In this document: positions 1-11,200 of the stretch, piece by piece
Position numbering within the stretch: position 1 is the stretch's first letter
Layout: each line of letters opens with the position of its first letter
Position numbers and translations under genes: made by a program
Assembly: GCA_907163375.1 (NCBI GenBank)
Contig: CAJQUW010008646.1
Span: 186,001 to 250,000 of the forward strand
Direction of reading: 5' to 3'
Length of the DNA stretch: 64,000 nucleotides
Origin: Prostheceraeus crozeri
Taxonomy: Eukaryota; Platyhelminthes; Polycladida; Euryleptidae
Notes under the pieces: generated by a model
Databases searched by the model: none
What the model saw: only the letters and a program-made list of their open reading frames with translations
Told to the model about the DNA's origin: nothing

Positions 1-129
1 AAAGTATAAATCAATACAATCTGTACGCTCAGACACTAGAGGCTGTATATTTTCAATTATCATTTTTTAGGTATCATTCGGCTGCCTCGTCGAAAAAATG
101 GACCGATTAATCCGGAGCTCTAAATAGCA

Positions 130-142
130 TCCTAAACAGTTA
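130..142. repeat. Target-site duplication, 3' side of RTE-like LINE
   Basis: TCCTAAACAGTTA occurs here and again at 1801-1813. The two copies bracket the RTE-like LINE exactly at its 3' tail and at its 5' truncation point, as expected for target-primed reverse transcription. Confidence 0.85.
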
Positions 143-1800
143 TTCATCATCATCATCAGGGTATTTCTCTCTCCCTTAGGAGGAACCCCTCTTTCTCTCT
201 CTTCAGCGTCCACAAAACTTTGTCTTTAGCCATGCGGCTCCATGTGCGTCCGATTTTGCGTTCCAAATCGTCGAGCCATCTTGATTTCGGTCGTCCACGT
301 GATCCTTTGTAGTTGCGCGGAGTCCATTCTGTAACCCGTGTTGTCCATCAGTTGTCATTTGTCGCGCCACATGTCCTGCCCATCGATGTTTGCTCTCCCG
401 AATACACTGGATGATGTCCGTGACCCCTGTCTGCTGACGGATCCAGCTGGCTCTCTTCCTGTCATGAAGTGTAATACCCATCATTATGCGCTCCATTTTC
501 CGTTGAGCTCTGACGAGCTTCTCCAATTGTGTATCATTTAGCGACCATGTTTGGCTGCCATATGTCATAGTAGGAAGAATACATTCGTTGAACGCCTTTC
601 TCTTTAATTTCATGGGAACTTTCTTATCTCGCATATCGCCAAGCTTCCGGAAGACATTCCACCCAAGAGTGATCCTTCGCCACAATTCCATCAACTGGTT
701 GTGATCTTTAGTCTGCATCTGGATATTTGTTGACTTCTTCGATCTTCTATCCATCGATAATGACGTCGGTCTTCCGCACGGAATTGTTACACATGATATT
801 CGTTTTGGGAATATTCATCTTTAGTCCGACTGGCTGGCTATTGTCGTGGATATCCCGAAGCATCGTTTGCAACTCCTCTGTGGAACTGGCAATTAGGACT
901 ATGTCGTCAGCGAATATGAGGTGGGACAGAAACTCTCCATCGATATTGATACCTTTGCCCTTCCACTTGATCTTATTGATTACTGCATCTTCCAGACATG
1001 AGGTGAAGAGTCTGGGGGACATATTATCACGGAGTCGTAGCGAGGCAGTTGCTTCGTCGTAGAGGTTTTTCAGAATGTCAAGGTAAGCATCTTCAACTCC
1101 GTGATTCATCAGTGCTGTGAATAGGGGTCCGAACTCGATGATGTCGAAGGCTTTCTCGTAGTCGACAAACGCTAAACAGAAGGAATGTTGTATTCCGTCG
1201 CCTTCTCTTGCAATTGTTTAATGACTTGAAGATGGTCAGTGGTAGAAAACCCTGACCTGAAACCTGCTTGCTCTCCTGGTTGATGGAAGTCGAGCGCACC
1301 GATCATTCGCTGTAGAAGTACACTAGAAAATACCTTGCACATGATGGGTAGTAAGCTGATTGGCCTGTAGTTTCTGATGTTAGTTCTGATGTCCTTCTTG
1401 AATAGTAGTATGATTGTTGCATTTTTCCAAGATTTTGGAACTCGACATTGTTTTAAGCATTCATTGCAGAATTCGGTAAGGATTTCTATTATCACTTCTC
1501 CACCATCCTGAAGAATGGTGACCGAGATGTTATCTTCCCCCGGTACTTTGCTGCGTTTTAGCTTCTTGATGGATGCCCTTACTTCTAATGTTAGGACGGC
1601 CGGGAAAATATCAGCGCAAGTAGGACTTTGTGGTTGTCCACGTACAATTTTTCGGGCCGAGTCGAGAGGCGATTATCTTGACTTGTACAGATCTTCGTAG
1701 AATTCGACGCATCGTTCTATAATCCGCTCGTTGCTATAGATGAGCGTCCCATCCTCTTCTTCTAATAAACTGAATTGACTTTTCCCTAGGCGCTGGCCCG
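143..1800 (-). mobile_element. 5'-truncated RTE-like LINE, reverse transcriptase region
   Basis: Minus-strand non-LTR retrotransposon. Read from 1800 downward, the order is: a pre-RT segment; the RT fingers (NYRPISLLPIMCKV, then GEQAGFRSGFST) near 1490-1175; the catalytic box FADDIVLIA near 900; and a C-terminal region (LPTMTYGSQTWSL, then HRWAGHVARQ) at 750-205. The last block is typical of RTE-like ORFs. The reading frame is broken between these blocks, so it cannot encode an active enzyme. The 3' end runs into a short (TGA)n tail at 143-160, a tail type known in RTE elements. The endonuclease domain is absent. Exact 13-bp direct repeats flank it, so this is a complete 5'-truncated insertion and not a rearranged scrap. 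Clade assignment is from motif memory, not from a tree. Confidence 0.85.
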
Positions 1801-1813
1801 TCCTAAACAGTTA
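1801..1813. repeat. Target-site duplication, 5' side of RTE-like LINE
   Basis: Second copy of TCCTAAACAGTTA, directly after the 5' truncation point of the RTE-like LINE (compare 130-142). Confidence 0.85.
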
Positions 1814-2550
1814 CACCAAGGAAATTGAGCTCTTTTTGCAATATCTCGTGCAGATGAGATTCAGATCGACAGACGCAAGTATTTCGATTTATTATTATTT
1901 CGTCCGTTTAGTTTAAAGCATGCTTCATCCGAATCAGGATAATCAAGATAAGTCATACGAATCTTACAAAATTTCCGACAAATAACAACTTTCAACAGCA
2001 TGAACACGTTCTTTCAGTGTCAAAGAGCGTTGTGTCCAAACCATGTCTTTTACATGAAATGATCTTTCAAAATTCTTTGGAGACAATAAGTGGCTTAAGG
2101 CTTTCAGGAGGTCGACCAAACACGTTGCTAGTGCAATCACGGATGCGTGCATAAACATCTTAGCATGCGCATTGATAGATAAAAATGATTTTAAACTTTC
2201 AATTGAATATAATGCTGTTAGATCTCTATGCATCCTTATTGCTATCATCTGCGTGTCTTGGTGGCGCTCGGTATTACCAGTGACTCCTATTGTGGAGTTT
2301 CATGGTTTGCAGAAGCTTTAATGTTGACGACTCTATCGGCAAATATGTCACGCAAGTGAAGTCTTTTCACAAATTCTTCAAATTCACATTAATTGGCTTC
2401 ATTGAAAGCAATAGACTTTGACCGAACTATCCATTAACTTTTTACATTCATTAAAGTCCACTTTCACCTATAGGGTAACTCGATCGTTTTCAACTTCAAT
2501 CAGGGTTCGGTTACTTCTTGGCCACTCGGTATTATCAATTGCCTGTATTG
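1814..2550. other. No recognised feature
   Basis: The only open stretch is about 94 codons on the minus strand (1964-2248). It has no recognisable motif and I read it as chance. Confidence 0.5.
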
Positions 2551-3925
2551 CTTCTTATCGCACAGCGAACGATAACAAGAGCTCCCGTGCGACAACCAAC
2601 TAGTGGATTGGTTATCGCACGGCGAGCTTTTTTCGTTGCTTATTGCACTCCTCCAAATCATGGCTGTATGCAATGTGTGAATGCCATTGTGTAGGAATGG
2701 AATGAATCGCGGTGTTTACATCATCAACACAAGTTGAAAGTGAAGTCTGTTTGCGGGTGAGAATACAAATGTATGTAGTCATGTCTTGGTCATGTCACAC
2801 AAACACAGTAAACAAAACATGGATCGGGCGCTTAAGATTTTGTGGTAATTAATGTGATTTCTTCTAGTTTGATCTCTATAATCGGGATAAAGTTGTTTCA
2901 GATGTTTCAATTGTAATCAGCACAAGAAGATGTAAAGATTTCAAGATTCTTAATTCGTGCGGGAGAATTTTAAAGAAAGTTCTCAGAGTGATGAAAAATA
3001 TACTTCAGATACAATTGCACATGAATAGGTGAAAAGTATAATTCTCCTCCAAAATTGATCACATAGTGAAGTGGTATAAAGTTATTGCTGTCGCAGAAGC
3101 GGTCATCCCTGATGCAGCAATGAAGTACAACAAAAACATGAACGGCAGCTGCCTTAATCCTTCCAATTAATTTACGCGTGCTGCTCTTATAGTAATTAAA
3201 GCGATCAATCTTGAAGTGTAGATACTTCTATGAAAAGTTATAAAAAATCCCAAAGTTAAAAAGTATTAATGTTATAATAAATCCTATGTAAATCACCTAT
3301 GTACTATCCCATAAAAAACGGACGAAAATATTGAAAGTATTCTAATTGATGCAAATCGCGAATATCAAAAAGTAACGAAGAGCACTCGAGAAAGCAGCAC
3401 AAAGCAAATTTTTAAACATGAAGTAAGGAAGGATGAAGTTCTGGGAGTGATGAAAACCATAACACTAAAATTACACATAAATAAGTAATTGATCGAAAAT
3501 GTAGGCTAAAATGGGGAAAACATAAATTTCTAACTGCTTGCGTCCAATCTAAATTTCTTAGACTCCAGACTATTAATCATGAAGTGTAGAGATAATGGAA
3601 AAGCAAGAAACTAAAAGTATTTGATTCTAATATTAATCACATGTCGCTGTCACTCATATTAGAGAAATAGCTCCTCATAACACGTTCCATAAAACATTCT
3701 TAGAAATTGCAATAAAATCGAAGTGCAATCAATGACGTTTTATGTTTGACCTCATATGGAGATCACTTCTCATCTTCTCTTGAATCTCTTCGTGTCTCTG
3801 TCAACTACACCTGAAGCGTGCTGCACGTGTGCTACACATGTGCTCACACATGCACACACATGCACAGAAAGCAGTGCCGATAAGTATCGCACTGTTGCAA
3901 TAACTATTACATATTGATTAAAAAT
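2551..3925 (+). repeat. Hairpin-ended interspersed repeat, copy A
   Basis: This stretch is the reverse complement, with indels, of 18757-20630, and the similarity runs over essentially its full length. No coding capacity is seen. Its left end is a hairpin (2581-2627; arms contain CCGTGCGA and TCGCACGG). Its right end keeps a worn version of copy B's other terminal hairpin, near 3880-3925. Outer ends CTTATCGCAC and TATCGCAC/GTTATTGCAC suggest short terminal inverted repeats, so it is probably a non-autonomous DNA element. No convincing target duplication was found for this copy, and the superfamily is unknown. Confidence 0.7.
2581..2627. repeat. Terminal hairpin of copy A
   Basis: Near-palindrome: GCTCCCGTGCGACAACCAA faces TTGGTTATCGCACGGCGAGC across an 8-base loop. 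The same structure is present in inverted orientation at the outer end of copy B, near 20560-20610. Confidence 0.75.
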
Positions 3926-3989
3926 GTCCCTTAAATATGTATTGGAAGTTACTTAGAAAGAAATCAAATGAATTGTTTGAATGTGAATG

Positions 3990-4062
3990 GTGCGAGTAAA
4001 CGTGTTATTGGCAATGGAAGCAAGCCACTTGTCTCCAGTGCCAATGACGATTTAACTCGCAC
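3990..4062. repeat. Isolated 73-bp palindrome
   Basis: GTGCGAGTAAA at the left pairs with TTTAACTCGCAC at the right, and TTGGCAATGG pairs with CCAGTGCCAA inside. It resembles the hairpins at the ends of copies A and B (GTGCGA outer edge, CCAGTGC arm) but lies just outside copy A. It may be a separate small foldback sequence or a detached end. Confidence 0.6.
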
Positions 4063-5013
4063 TTGGCGCAGGATAATTCTGTCTTTTTCGTAGTTTAACG
4101 ATTTGATAGAATGTTTGAGCCTCATTATCAGATACAAGGCGACTTCAAGCGCTCTCTCTGGTCACGGTAGTCAGAATTGATTATCACATCAAATGACTCA
4201 CCGCACATATGGAAAATCAATCTCATAATTAAACTTATCAATTCTTTACACGCACTGGAATGTGCTACAATGTGTGTTGTATGTACATATGCACTTACAT
4301 GCGTGAGTACTATCCATAGATGAATTTTTGCTCATCTTCCATTCATACTACAAACATTAAATAGCAAAACACATTTGCAATGAAGTATATTACCTCCAAA
4401 GCTATTTACAGTATGTGGGCCTATTAGTATTTCTTTTTCATAGTCTATGATCCTACAGATCATTTTGGAGATGTAAATATACGATCGCAAGTCGGAAAAG
4501 ATTTGAAAATATTTGACCAAGTTTTTTAGTTGATCTACATTAATATAATGAGTATGTCTAATTAAGCTGAAAGTTTCTAGAAAATGTACATATTTTCAGT
4601 GAATGCAGTATATGACACACATAGCGACCTTCAGTCCCATTGAGATAGATCGTGTTTGTAAAGCACATGCCAGGCTTCAAATATATAACTATCAGAAATT
4701 TGCATGACATGTAATTAGGAAGATAGAGTTGAATGCTGTAGCGATGAGTTAACTCGTCTTAGCAATGGAGACATCTTGGGTTGGCAGTGAAGGTGCTAAC
4801 CCTATCTATTCCAGGCTCTGGAACTTATCCATACCTTGGGGGAGCAAATCGCCGCCTTGCTTACTTAAGAACATGCTATCGAAACTAGAAGTGCTTTATT
4901 TTAATGTATCAAAGCAGCTTTGAAGTTGGCAACCAATTCCATGTGTCATTCAATTGAAAAGAAACAATGATCTGCTTTTTGTTATAAAACATTTCAAGAA
5001 ATATGGTTGACGT
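4063..5013. other. No recognised feature
   Basis: Non-coding sequence with no motif or repeat I could identify. Confidence 0.5.
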
Positions 5014-6760
5014 GACGTTCAATGCAACTCAGACTCCAGATGCGATGTTCAATATAACTCAGACTCCAGATGTGATGTTCAATATAACTCAGACTCCAGA
5101 TGTGATGTTCAATGCAACTCAGACTCCAGATGTGATGTTCAATATAACTCAGACTCCAAATGTGATGTTCAATGCAACTCAGACTCCAGATGTGATGTTC
5201 AATGCAACTCAGACTCCAGATGTGATGTTCAATGCAACTCAGACTCCAGATGTGATGTTCAATGTAACTCAGACTCCAGATGTGATGTTCAATGCAACTC
5301 AGTCTCCAGATGTGATGTTCAATGCAACTCAGACTCCAGATGTGATGTTCAAAAGTCAAAAGTCAAAAGTCAAACATCAATGCAACTCAGACTCCAGATG
5401 TGATGTTCAATGCAACTCAGACTCCATGTGTGATGTTCAATGCAACTCAGACTCCATGTGTGATGTTCAATGCAACTCAGACTCCAGATGTGATGTTCAA
5501 TGTAACTCAGACTCCAGATGTGATGTTCAATGTAACTCAGACTCCAGATGTGATGTTCAATGCAACTCAGACTCCATGTGTGATGTTCAATGCAACTCAG
5601 ACTCCAGATGTGATGTTCAATGTAACTCAGACTCCAGATGTGATGTTCAATGTAACTCAGACTCCATGTGTGATGTTCAATGCAACTCAGACTCCATGTG
5701 TGATGTTCAATGCAACTCAGACTCCAGATGTGATGTTCAATGTAACTCAGACTCCAGATGTGATGTTCAATGTAACTCAGACTCCAGATGTGATGTTCAA
5801 TGCAACTCAGACTCCATGTGTGATGTTCAATGCAACTCAGACTCCAGATGTGATGTTCAATATAACTCAGACTCCAGATGTGATGTTCAATGCAACTCAG
5901 ACTCCAGATGTGATGTTCAATGCAACTCAGACTCCAGATGTGATGTTCAATGTAACTCAGACTCCAGATGTGATGTTCAATGTAACTCAGACTCCATGTG
6001 TGATGTTCAATGCAACTCAGACTCCATGTGTGATGTTCAATGCAACTCAGACTCCATGTGTGATGTTCAATGCAACTCAGACTCCAGATGTGATGTTCAA
6101 TGTAACTCAGACTCCAGATGTGATGTTCAATGTAACTCAGACTCCAGATGTGATGTTCAATGCAACTCAGACTCCATGTGTGATGTCCAATGCAACTCAG
6201 ACTCCAGATGTGATGTTCAATATAACTCAGACTCCAGATGTGATGTTCAATGCAACTCAGACTCCAGATGTGATGTTCAATGCAACTCAGACTCCAGATG
6301 TGATGTTCAATGTAACTCAGACTCCAGATGTGATGTTCAATGTAACTCAGACTCCATGTGTGATGTTCAATGTAACTCAGACTCCATGTGTGATGTTCAA
6401 TGCAACTCAGACTCCATGTGTGATGTTCAATGCAACTCAGACTCCAGATGTGATGTTCAATGTAACTCAGACTCCAGATGTGATGTTCAATGTAACTCAG
6501 ACTCCAGATGTGATGTTCAATGCAACTCAGACTCCATGTGTGATGTTCAATGCAACTCAGACTCCAGATGTGATGTTCAATGCAACTCAGACTCCAGATG
6601 TGATGTTCAATGCAACTCAGACTCCATGTGTGATGTTCAATGCAACTCAGACTCCAGATGTGATGTTCAATATAACTCAGACTCCAGATGTGATGTTCAA
6701 TGCAACTCAGACTCCAGATGTGATGTTCAATGCAACTCAGACTCCATGTGTGATGTTCAA
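5014..6760. repeat. 30-bp minisatellite with 360-bp higher-order unit
   Basis: About 57 tandem copies of a 30-bp unit built around AATGCAACTCAGACTCCAGA. Copies vary mainly at two places: GC, GT or AT after AAT, and AGATG versus ATGTG after CTCC. One break at about 5350-5378 consists of three AAAAGTC-like steps. The order of variants shows a higher-order repeat: 5821-6180 and 6181-6540 are 12-unit blocks that differ at only two bases. Because 30 is a multiple of 3 and the unit lacks stops in several frames, long open frames arise on both strands (for example a 595-codon frame from 5003, reading MFNATQTPDV before the break and CNSDSRCDVQ after it). I treat these as by-products of the repeat. 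Confidence 0.95.
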
Positions 6761-7270
6761 AAACAAGCTACTTATAAAAACGAAATTTAAAAAATATAAT
6801 TGTTTGAATTTTGGAATGTTAGTTATTGCAACAAGAACCGCTTGAAATGCAAAATCGACAGCATTCCCAGACAGAGCATGTTTAAACTAGGTTCTACGGT
6901 AATTTTCATGTCTAATTTTCTAGATGCAATTACGAATTTTTTTAAAAAAGATTGTTTGAATTTTAAGATGCTGTTTACAGTAGCAAGATCAACTTGGAGT
7001 GAAAAACTGACACCACCATTGGTTAAAAATTCGTTTCGTGCACTAACTCGTACTGGAGGCCGGACTACATGCTTAATATATGCCGTTCCCCATTTCTGTT
7101 ATTCCGCATTATAGAACTTAAATATTTCAGCAAGAATAGTTCACAGCACTTTATCTCAAGATACAAATTTATAACTACAGCAGTCTTCAAGAACCCGATT
7201 CTTTTGACACTTAGAAACATCTTTCTATATCGATCAACGGAAAAGCCTACAATCAGTTACGAATATTTCT
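6761..7270. other. No recognised feature
   Basis: AT-rich flank of the minisatellite; no gene or repeat family identified. Confidence 0.5.
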
Positions 7271-7274
7271 AATA

Positions 7275-7315
7275 TAGTCACGACGTTTTGGAAGACACTG
7301 CTTCCCTTGTCATGT
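7275..7315 (-). repeat. Inverted arm of Penelope-like remnant
   Basis: On the minus strand this reads ACAAGGGAAGCAGTGTCTT followed by AAAACGTCGTGAC. It is a near-perfect inverted partner of 7623-7663. The CGTCGTGAC ending resembles the terminal repeats of Penelope-like elements, some of which carry hammerhead ribozymes; here the core is worn. Confidence 0.55.
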
Positions 7316-7423
7316 GGAATAAGATGTAAAGAAGAAATCGTTGTACACACAATCAGCGACGAACACTATTTACACCACACTTTGCTATCAACAAATCCGG
7401 CTGGTGGAAAACCATATTTATAT

Positions 7424-7624
7424 TCATGACATCAGACGACTGACCCTGATAAAAGAAGATTCAATGATGCATCGAACTCGAAAATCGTTACAACGTGACG
7501 GGATATCTTGGTTATCAAAATCAATAGCGTGATGAGAAACTATACAATGCTGAGCTATGGCATTATTTGGATCAAAATTTTGAACAGCTCTTTTATGTTC
7601 TTTACATGGAACATCAAACTTCAC
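7424..7624 (-). mobile_element. Penelope-like GIY-YIG endonuclease fragment
   Basis: The minus-strand frame begins VPCKEHKRAVQNFDPNN, then AIAQH, then HAIDFDN. This matches the pattern after the GIY-YIG motif in Penelope-like ORFs (KEHKRAV..., A.A.H, H.IDF/WDN). Only the C-terminal half of the endonuclease is present; the GIY-YIG motif and the reverse transcriptase are missing. It sits between the two inverted arms at 7275-7315 and 7623-7663, which fits a small relic of such an element. The assignment is by motif only. Confidence 0.6.
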
Positions 7625-7663
7625 TTGACAAGGGAAGCAGTGTCTTTCGAAACGTCGTGACTA
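7623..7663 (+). repeat. Second inverted arm of Penelope-like remnant
   Basis: Plus-strand partner of 7275-7315, ending TTTCGAAACGTCGTGAC. GGAAG and CTTTC can pair as a short stem next to GAAAC, as in a hammerhead stem II. The expected CTGANGA block reads TTGACAA, so a ribozyme here would be dead. Confidence 0.5.
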
Positions 7664-8213
7664 TTAAAAAATCTCAACTGATTGTGGCCTTTTTTCCGTC
7701 GATCCATCAAAGGAACCACATCGATGCCTGACTCACATTTTGAAATGTGGATAAACAGCAGCTGCCTCACATCCACTCCAACAAACTGAAACAAATTATG
7801 TTGTTTCACTCAATGAGATGATGCTCCCTGAAAAGTGAAATTCTTGACTTAAAAAGGGATCTTTTCGATGTTCAGAATGTTTCTACTTTTTGTCAGCACT
7901 TTTATACAAACCAAGAACAAACAGCATAATCAATCGATTATTCAATGATTTCACAGATTGTCCAGTGGGAAGATCAATAGGTCAATAGGTCGAAAGCGAA
8001 AAGACTGGCATACCAACTTGAAGGGTCGAAAGTTTGGTATTTTACTACCAATGATCCCTTGAACCAAACCTTTCGCAAATTGATCGTGAATCGAGAGTGC
8101 TCATTTAAGCAAATGGTTTCCATTGCTAATTGGCTTACAAGATTTCATAAGATGCTTTGATTCAATCATAATGCACTAAAGATGCCTTCACTGAGCTGCA
8201 TGAGTCTGAGCTG

Positions 8214-8470
8214 TTGTGCTACCCTCTTGTAGTTATTGCAGTTTCTTGCATGACAGCACGCTGGAAAGCCGCGGGAATGGGGAAAATCGAAGTCCGATAT
8301 GTAGCCTATCCCTCAATCTATCCGTCTGCTACCAATGTATTCATTCATTCATTATATAGTGCACATGTTGAGCATGTTTTCTCCACTGTTGGTGTCTTGG
8401 CATCAAGACTGCACATGACCGTGAATCCAGAGTAGCTCCAACGCTTGTCATTTTCGCGTAACCAATATTG
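8214..8470 (+). mobile_element. hAT transposase C-terminal (dimerisation) remnant
   Basis: The frame contains VEHVFSTVGVLASRL followed by VNPE. It resembles the C-terminal dimerisation segment of hAT transposases (S.ERVFS.AG.....R..L.PE). After a stop at the end of this frame, a hAT-like LQRLSFSRNQ continues. The catalytic domain is not recognisable nearby. This is a decayed scrap with no function expected. Confidence 0.5.
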
Positions 8471-8474
8471 TTAA

Positions 8475-9705
8475 TCTGCTATTATTAGCAAATATTTATT
8501 AATATCTGTTAGTATATACATGTATCTGAAGTTCTCGCGTGGATTTTGGAAATTTGTGTTCGTGATTTTGAAATACAGTTATGGACAAATTCGAATTTTT
8601 TTGTACCAGGACATCTAATAAAAGCAAAATTCTAAAGAAAGAAAATATTTACCTGCTTAGTTTACATGTTTATGTTGTCTTTCAAATTAGTCTAAAGACT
8701 TTTACATCATAATGAATTTAGTGCATGATCTTTCGCTGATCGGTGGCCTTGATTGATGATCGAATCATCGATTGATTATCAAAATTTCTCCGCTCGAATG
8801 ATTGTTGATATCTTTCAACAGCAAACCCATGCGTGCAGAACCATAGACATCGCATGCCTTTTATAATTTGAATGCTTTTTAAATGCTACTTAACAAATAT
8901 TATCCTAGTAGTGTTGTGCAAGTAATTAAGAATATCATTTGGAAATATATCAAAAAATTCGAAATTTTGAAAAAATTTGGTGTTTGAACATCTTGAAATG
9001 CTATTTTCAGTAAGAATATGAGCTGCTTTGAGCAAATAGTTACCACCAATTGAAAGTTCAAATACTAAATATGATGTATTGAGAATTTCATGTCATTACT
9101 AATGATAGACGGTACAATTCCCATCTGCAACATCAAAATGACCGTCAAAATAAACACCGGCTTTCGGTTAGAAAAAGGTCACTGCTTTTCTGTTATGAAC
9201 CCATTTAGTACCAAATCTGAAACTGTACTCTCCATGGTATATCCCAAAAATATTTCTAATATGAAAAGTCAATCCAGGTAAAAAATGATTTTTTTACCAG
9301 CCACATTGAAGTAAACTTGAAGTATACTTATACTAGTAAACATTGAAGTGTTTTACTTATCTGTGAAACACTTCAAAACAGTCGTTGTCCATGCAAAGAC
9401 CCGGGCAACCGAAAGATTGACAACGGGATTCCTTGCGGAATCAAATCAGGATCTGAATCTTCATCACTACTTGAAGCGTTGTATTCAAGCGATTCTTTTA
9501 CTGAATCTTCAGAGATCAGCGTCATCTGAGCTATCCGGTGCAAATCCATCTCACTGGTACATGACGTTTGATATTGAGCATGTCATTTGTAGGATCTAAC
9601 AGAAGTTCCGTTCGTGTAGTGAAGAATTATGAAAAGTCAAAGAAGACGATGGCAATGGATTATGAGCAGTAATTGACCATCATACTATCCAAGTATCTGC
9701 TTACT
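8475..9705. other. No confident feature
   Basis: Non-coding. A short open stretch (about 9109-9278) is bounded by an AG and by a CAG/GTAAAA-type donor and could be an exon, but no domain is visible and its end phase does not fit the CUB exon downstream. Confidence 0.4.
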
Positions 9706-9709
9706 GCAT

Positions 9710-9960
9710 AGAACTAGACTGGTTGTTTATCTGAAGTTGACTAGAATGGAAATGGACTCGAGATTGCACGTGGAACAACCGAGGGAACTAAGTTGGGGCA
9801 TGAACCGCCATTCAAAAGCTTAGAATTATACATGTGACTGATTCTAATCCAATCATGCAATGGTTAACAAGTGTTTCTGAGTGAAAATGCGTCCCATTTT
9901 TGGGCCAATATTATGCAAGAAACTACATTTTTGTCCTAGAGGTTTCATTGTTATATATTT
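9710..9960 (+). repeat. Dispersed repeat, copy 1
   Basis: Similar to 10100-10310 (shared blocks around TGAAATGGAAATTGACTC, GGCATGAA and AAAAGCTTAGAATT). A fainter third copy lies at about 30745-30830 (GCATGAAGCTTTTA, then GAGGTTTTATTGTT). Family unknown. Confidence 0.6.
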
Positions 9961-10099
9961 CTATGGCTTGCTGAGGCAAGAAAGAATTCAAATTTACTCC
10001 CTTGGCTAGTTTATAAATAAATAATAAAACCGCATTCGCAATGGTGTTCAATTTGTATTCGTGATCAACAAAACGTTTTTAACGACATGGACGAAGCAT

Positions 10100-10310
10100 A
10101 GAAATATATTGTTTGTCTGAAGCTGACTGAAATGGAAATTGACTCAAGGTCGCGGCACATCCGGGGGCACTAAGTTGAGGCATGAATCACCAATGAAAAG
10201 CTTAGAATTGCGCATCTGACTGATTCTACAAGTGTACCTACATGTAGGTGAAAATGTGCATTGCATGAAGCTTTACTTCCATTCTAGACGTTTTATCGTT
10301 ATCTTATTAA
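10100..10310 (+). repeat. Dispersed repeat, copy 2
   Basis: Second copy of the repeat at 9710-9960 in the same orientation; diverged, with indels. Confidence 0.6.
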
Positions 10311-10329
10311 AATACTATGATGATTTACT

Positions 10330-10615
10330 ATTTGATGGAGTCGTTATCATCGCTTTCGATATGTCGGCAGTTTTGATTCTTTGGATCATTCATTAATAGG
10401 CTACTGCAGAGGTTTAAGAACTTTGGATTTCCTCTGGGTTTCCTTAAGTGGCTAGAATCCTATCTAAGTGATCGACGATTTGTTATGAAAATTGGAGAGC
10501 TACCATTGTTAAAATGTGTACCTCAAGGTGCAGTGTTAGGGCCCTCGATATTTTCGATATGTTCGAGTGATCAGGTGGCTAAATTTTCTTCGACAACTGT
10601 CCTAAGTGCCTTCTA
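10330..10615 (+). mobile_element. Decayed LINE reverse transcriptase fragment
   Basis: Residual motifs are FDMSAVFDSLDH (palm motif with the first catalytic Asp), LKWLESYLSDRR, and VPQGAVLGPSIFS. They are the RT palm and the following motif of a CR1/Jockey-type LINE. The frame shifts between the blocks and the YADD box is gone. Confidence 0.75.
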
Positions 10616-11089
10616 CACAGCAAGCACTTTATATCCAAGCTTGCCCGTGTCGAAAAGTACCAAAGATCTTCCTTTCCATGGGTCACAAAATTACTTAATA
10701 ACAGTTTGTAAAAAGTATATTTCTTGAAACATTCTTAACTTGTAACTTCATTTTAGCTTTCTATGGTGATGATTTGTAGTCACAGAATTAGATTCATCTG
10801 CGCGCGCTTCGGTTTCCTAGAAAGGAAGAGCTACATGTAACCTTAATATCGAAATGGCACATCACAGAATTAGAGAACTTGTTCCTTCTCGAATGGATAA
10901 TTCGTGTATCACTTGCTATTGGAAATGGCAGACAATAAGCTGTCAGCAGAGGACACCAGAGCCAATGAGAGATGTGTGCGTGCTATGATATCACTTCGTA
11001 CACACCAAAACACACATCGATGCCTGGCTTCGATTCAATGTATGCACTATACAGTAAGCAATGCCGAAGAGAGGATGTGAAATCATCAA

Positions 11090-11200
11090 GTGAACTGATA
11101 TTCGTACGCCTGCTACTTTCTTTAATAATGATCGGAAGGGCCAACATCATGGAGAAAGCTTGTGCGCAAGAGAGAATTCTTCGAATCTGAAGGAATTCTG
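11090..11200 (+). repeat. Dispersed inverted repeat, copy 1
   Basis: The reverse complement of this stretch matches 17435-17560: TTCCTTCAGATTC, then GATGTTGGCC, then GATCATTATT and AGCAGGCG, in the same order. Family unknown. Confidence 0.6.

Noticed and set aside
1964-2248. 94-codon minus-strand frame
   Set aside because: No domain, no splice or start support; length is within chance for this composition.
5014-6760. CRISPR array
   Set aside because: Repeats are directly adjacent with no unique spacers, and the setting is a eukaryotic genome.
5003-6845. Long open frames (595 and 481 codons on +, 121 on -) with 10-residue repeats
   Set aside because: They come from a stop-free 30-bp unit in several frames and strands at once, and the predicted repeat changes register at the array break. 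No start context, signal peptide or splice evidence supports a real protein.
9109-9278. Upstream exon of the CUB gene
   Set aside because: Bounded by plausible AG and GT, but it ends in phase 2 while the next CUB exon needs phase 0, and no CUB signature (C.W.I) is present.
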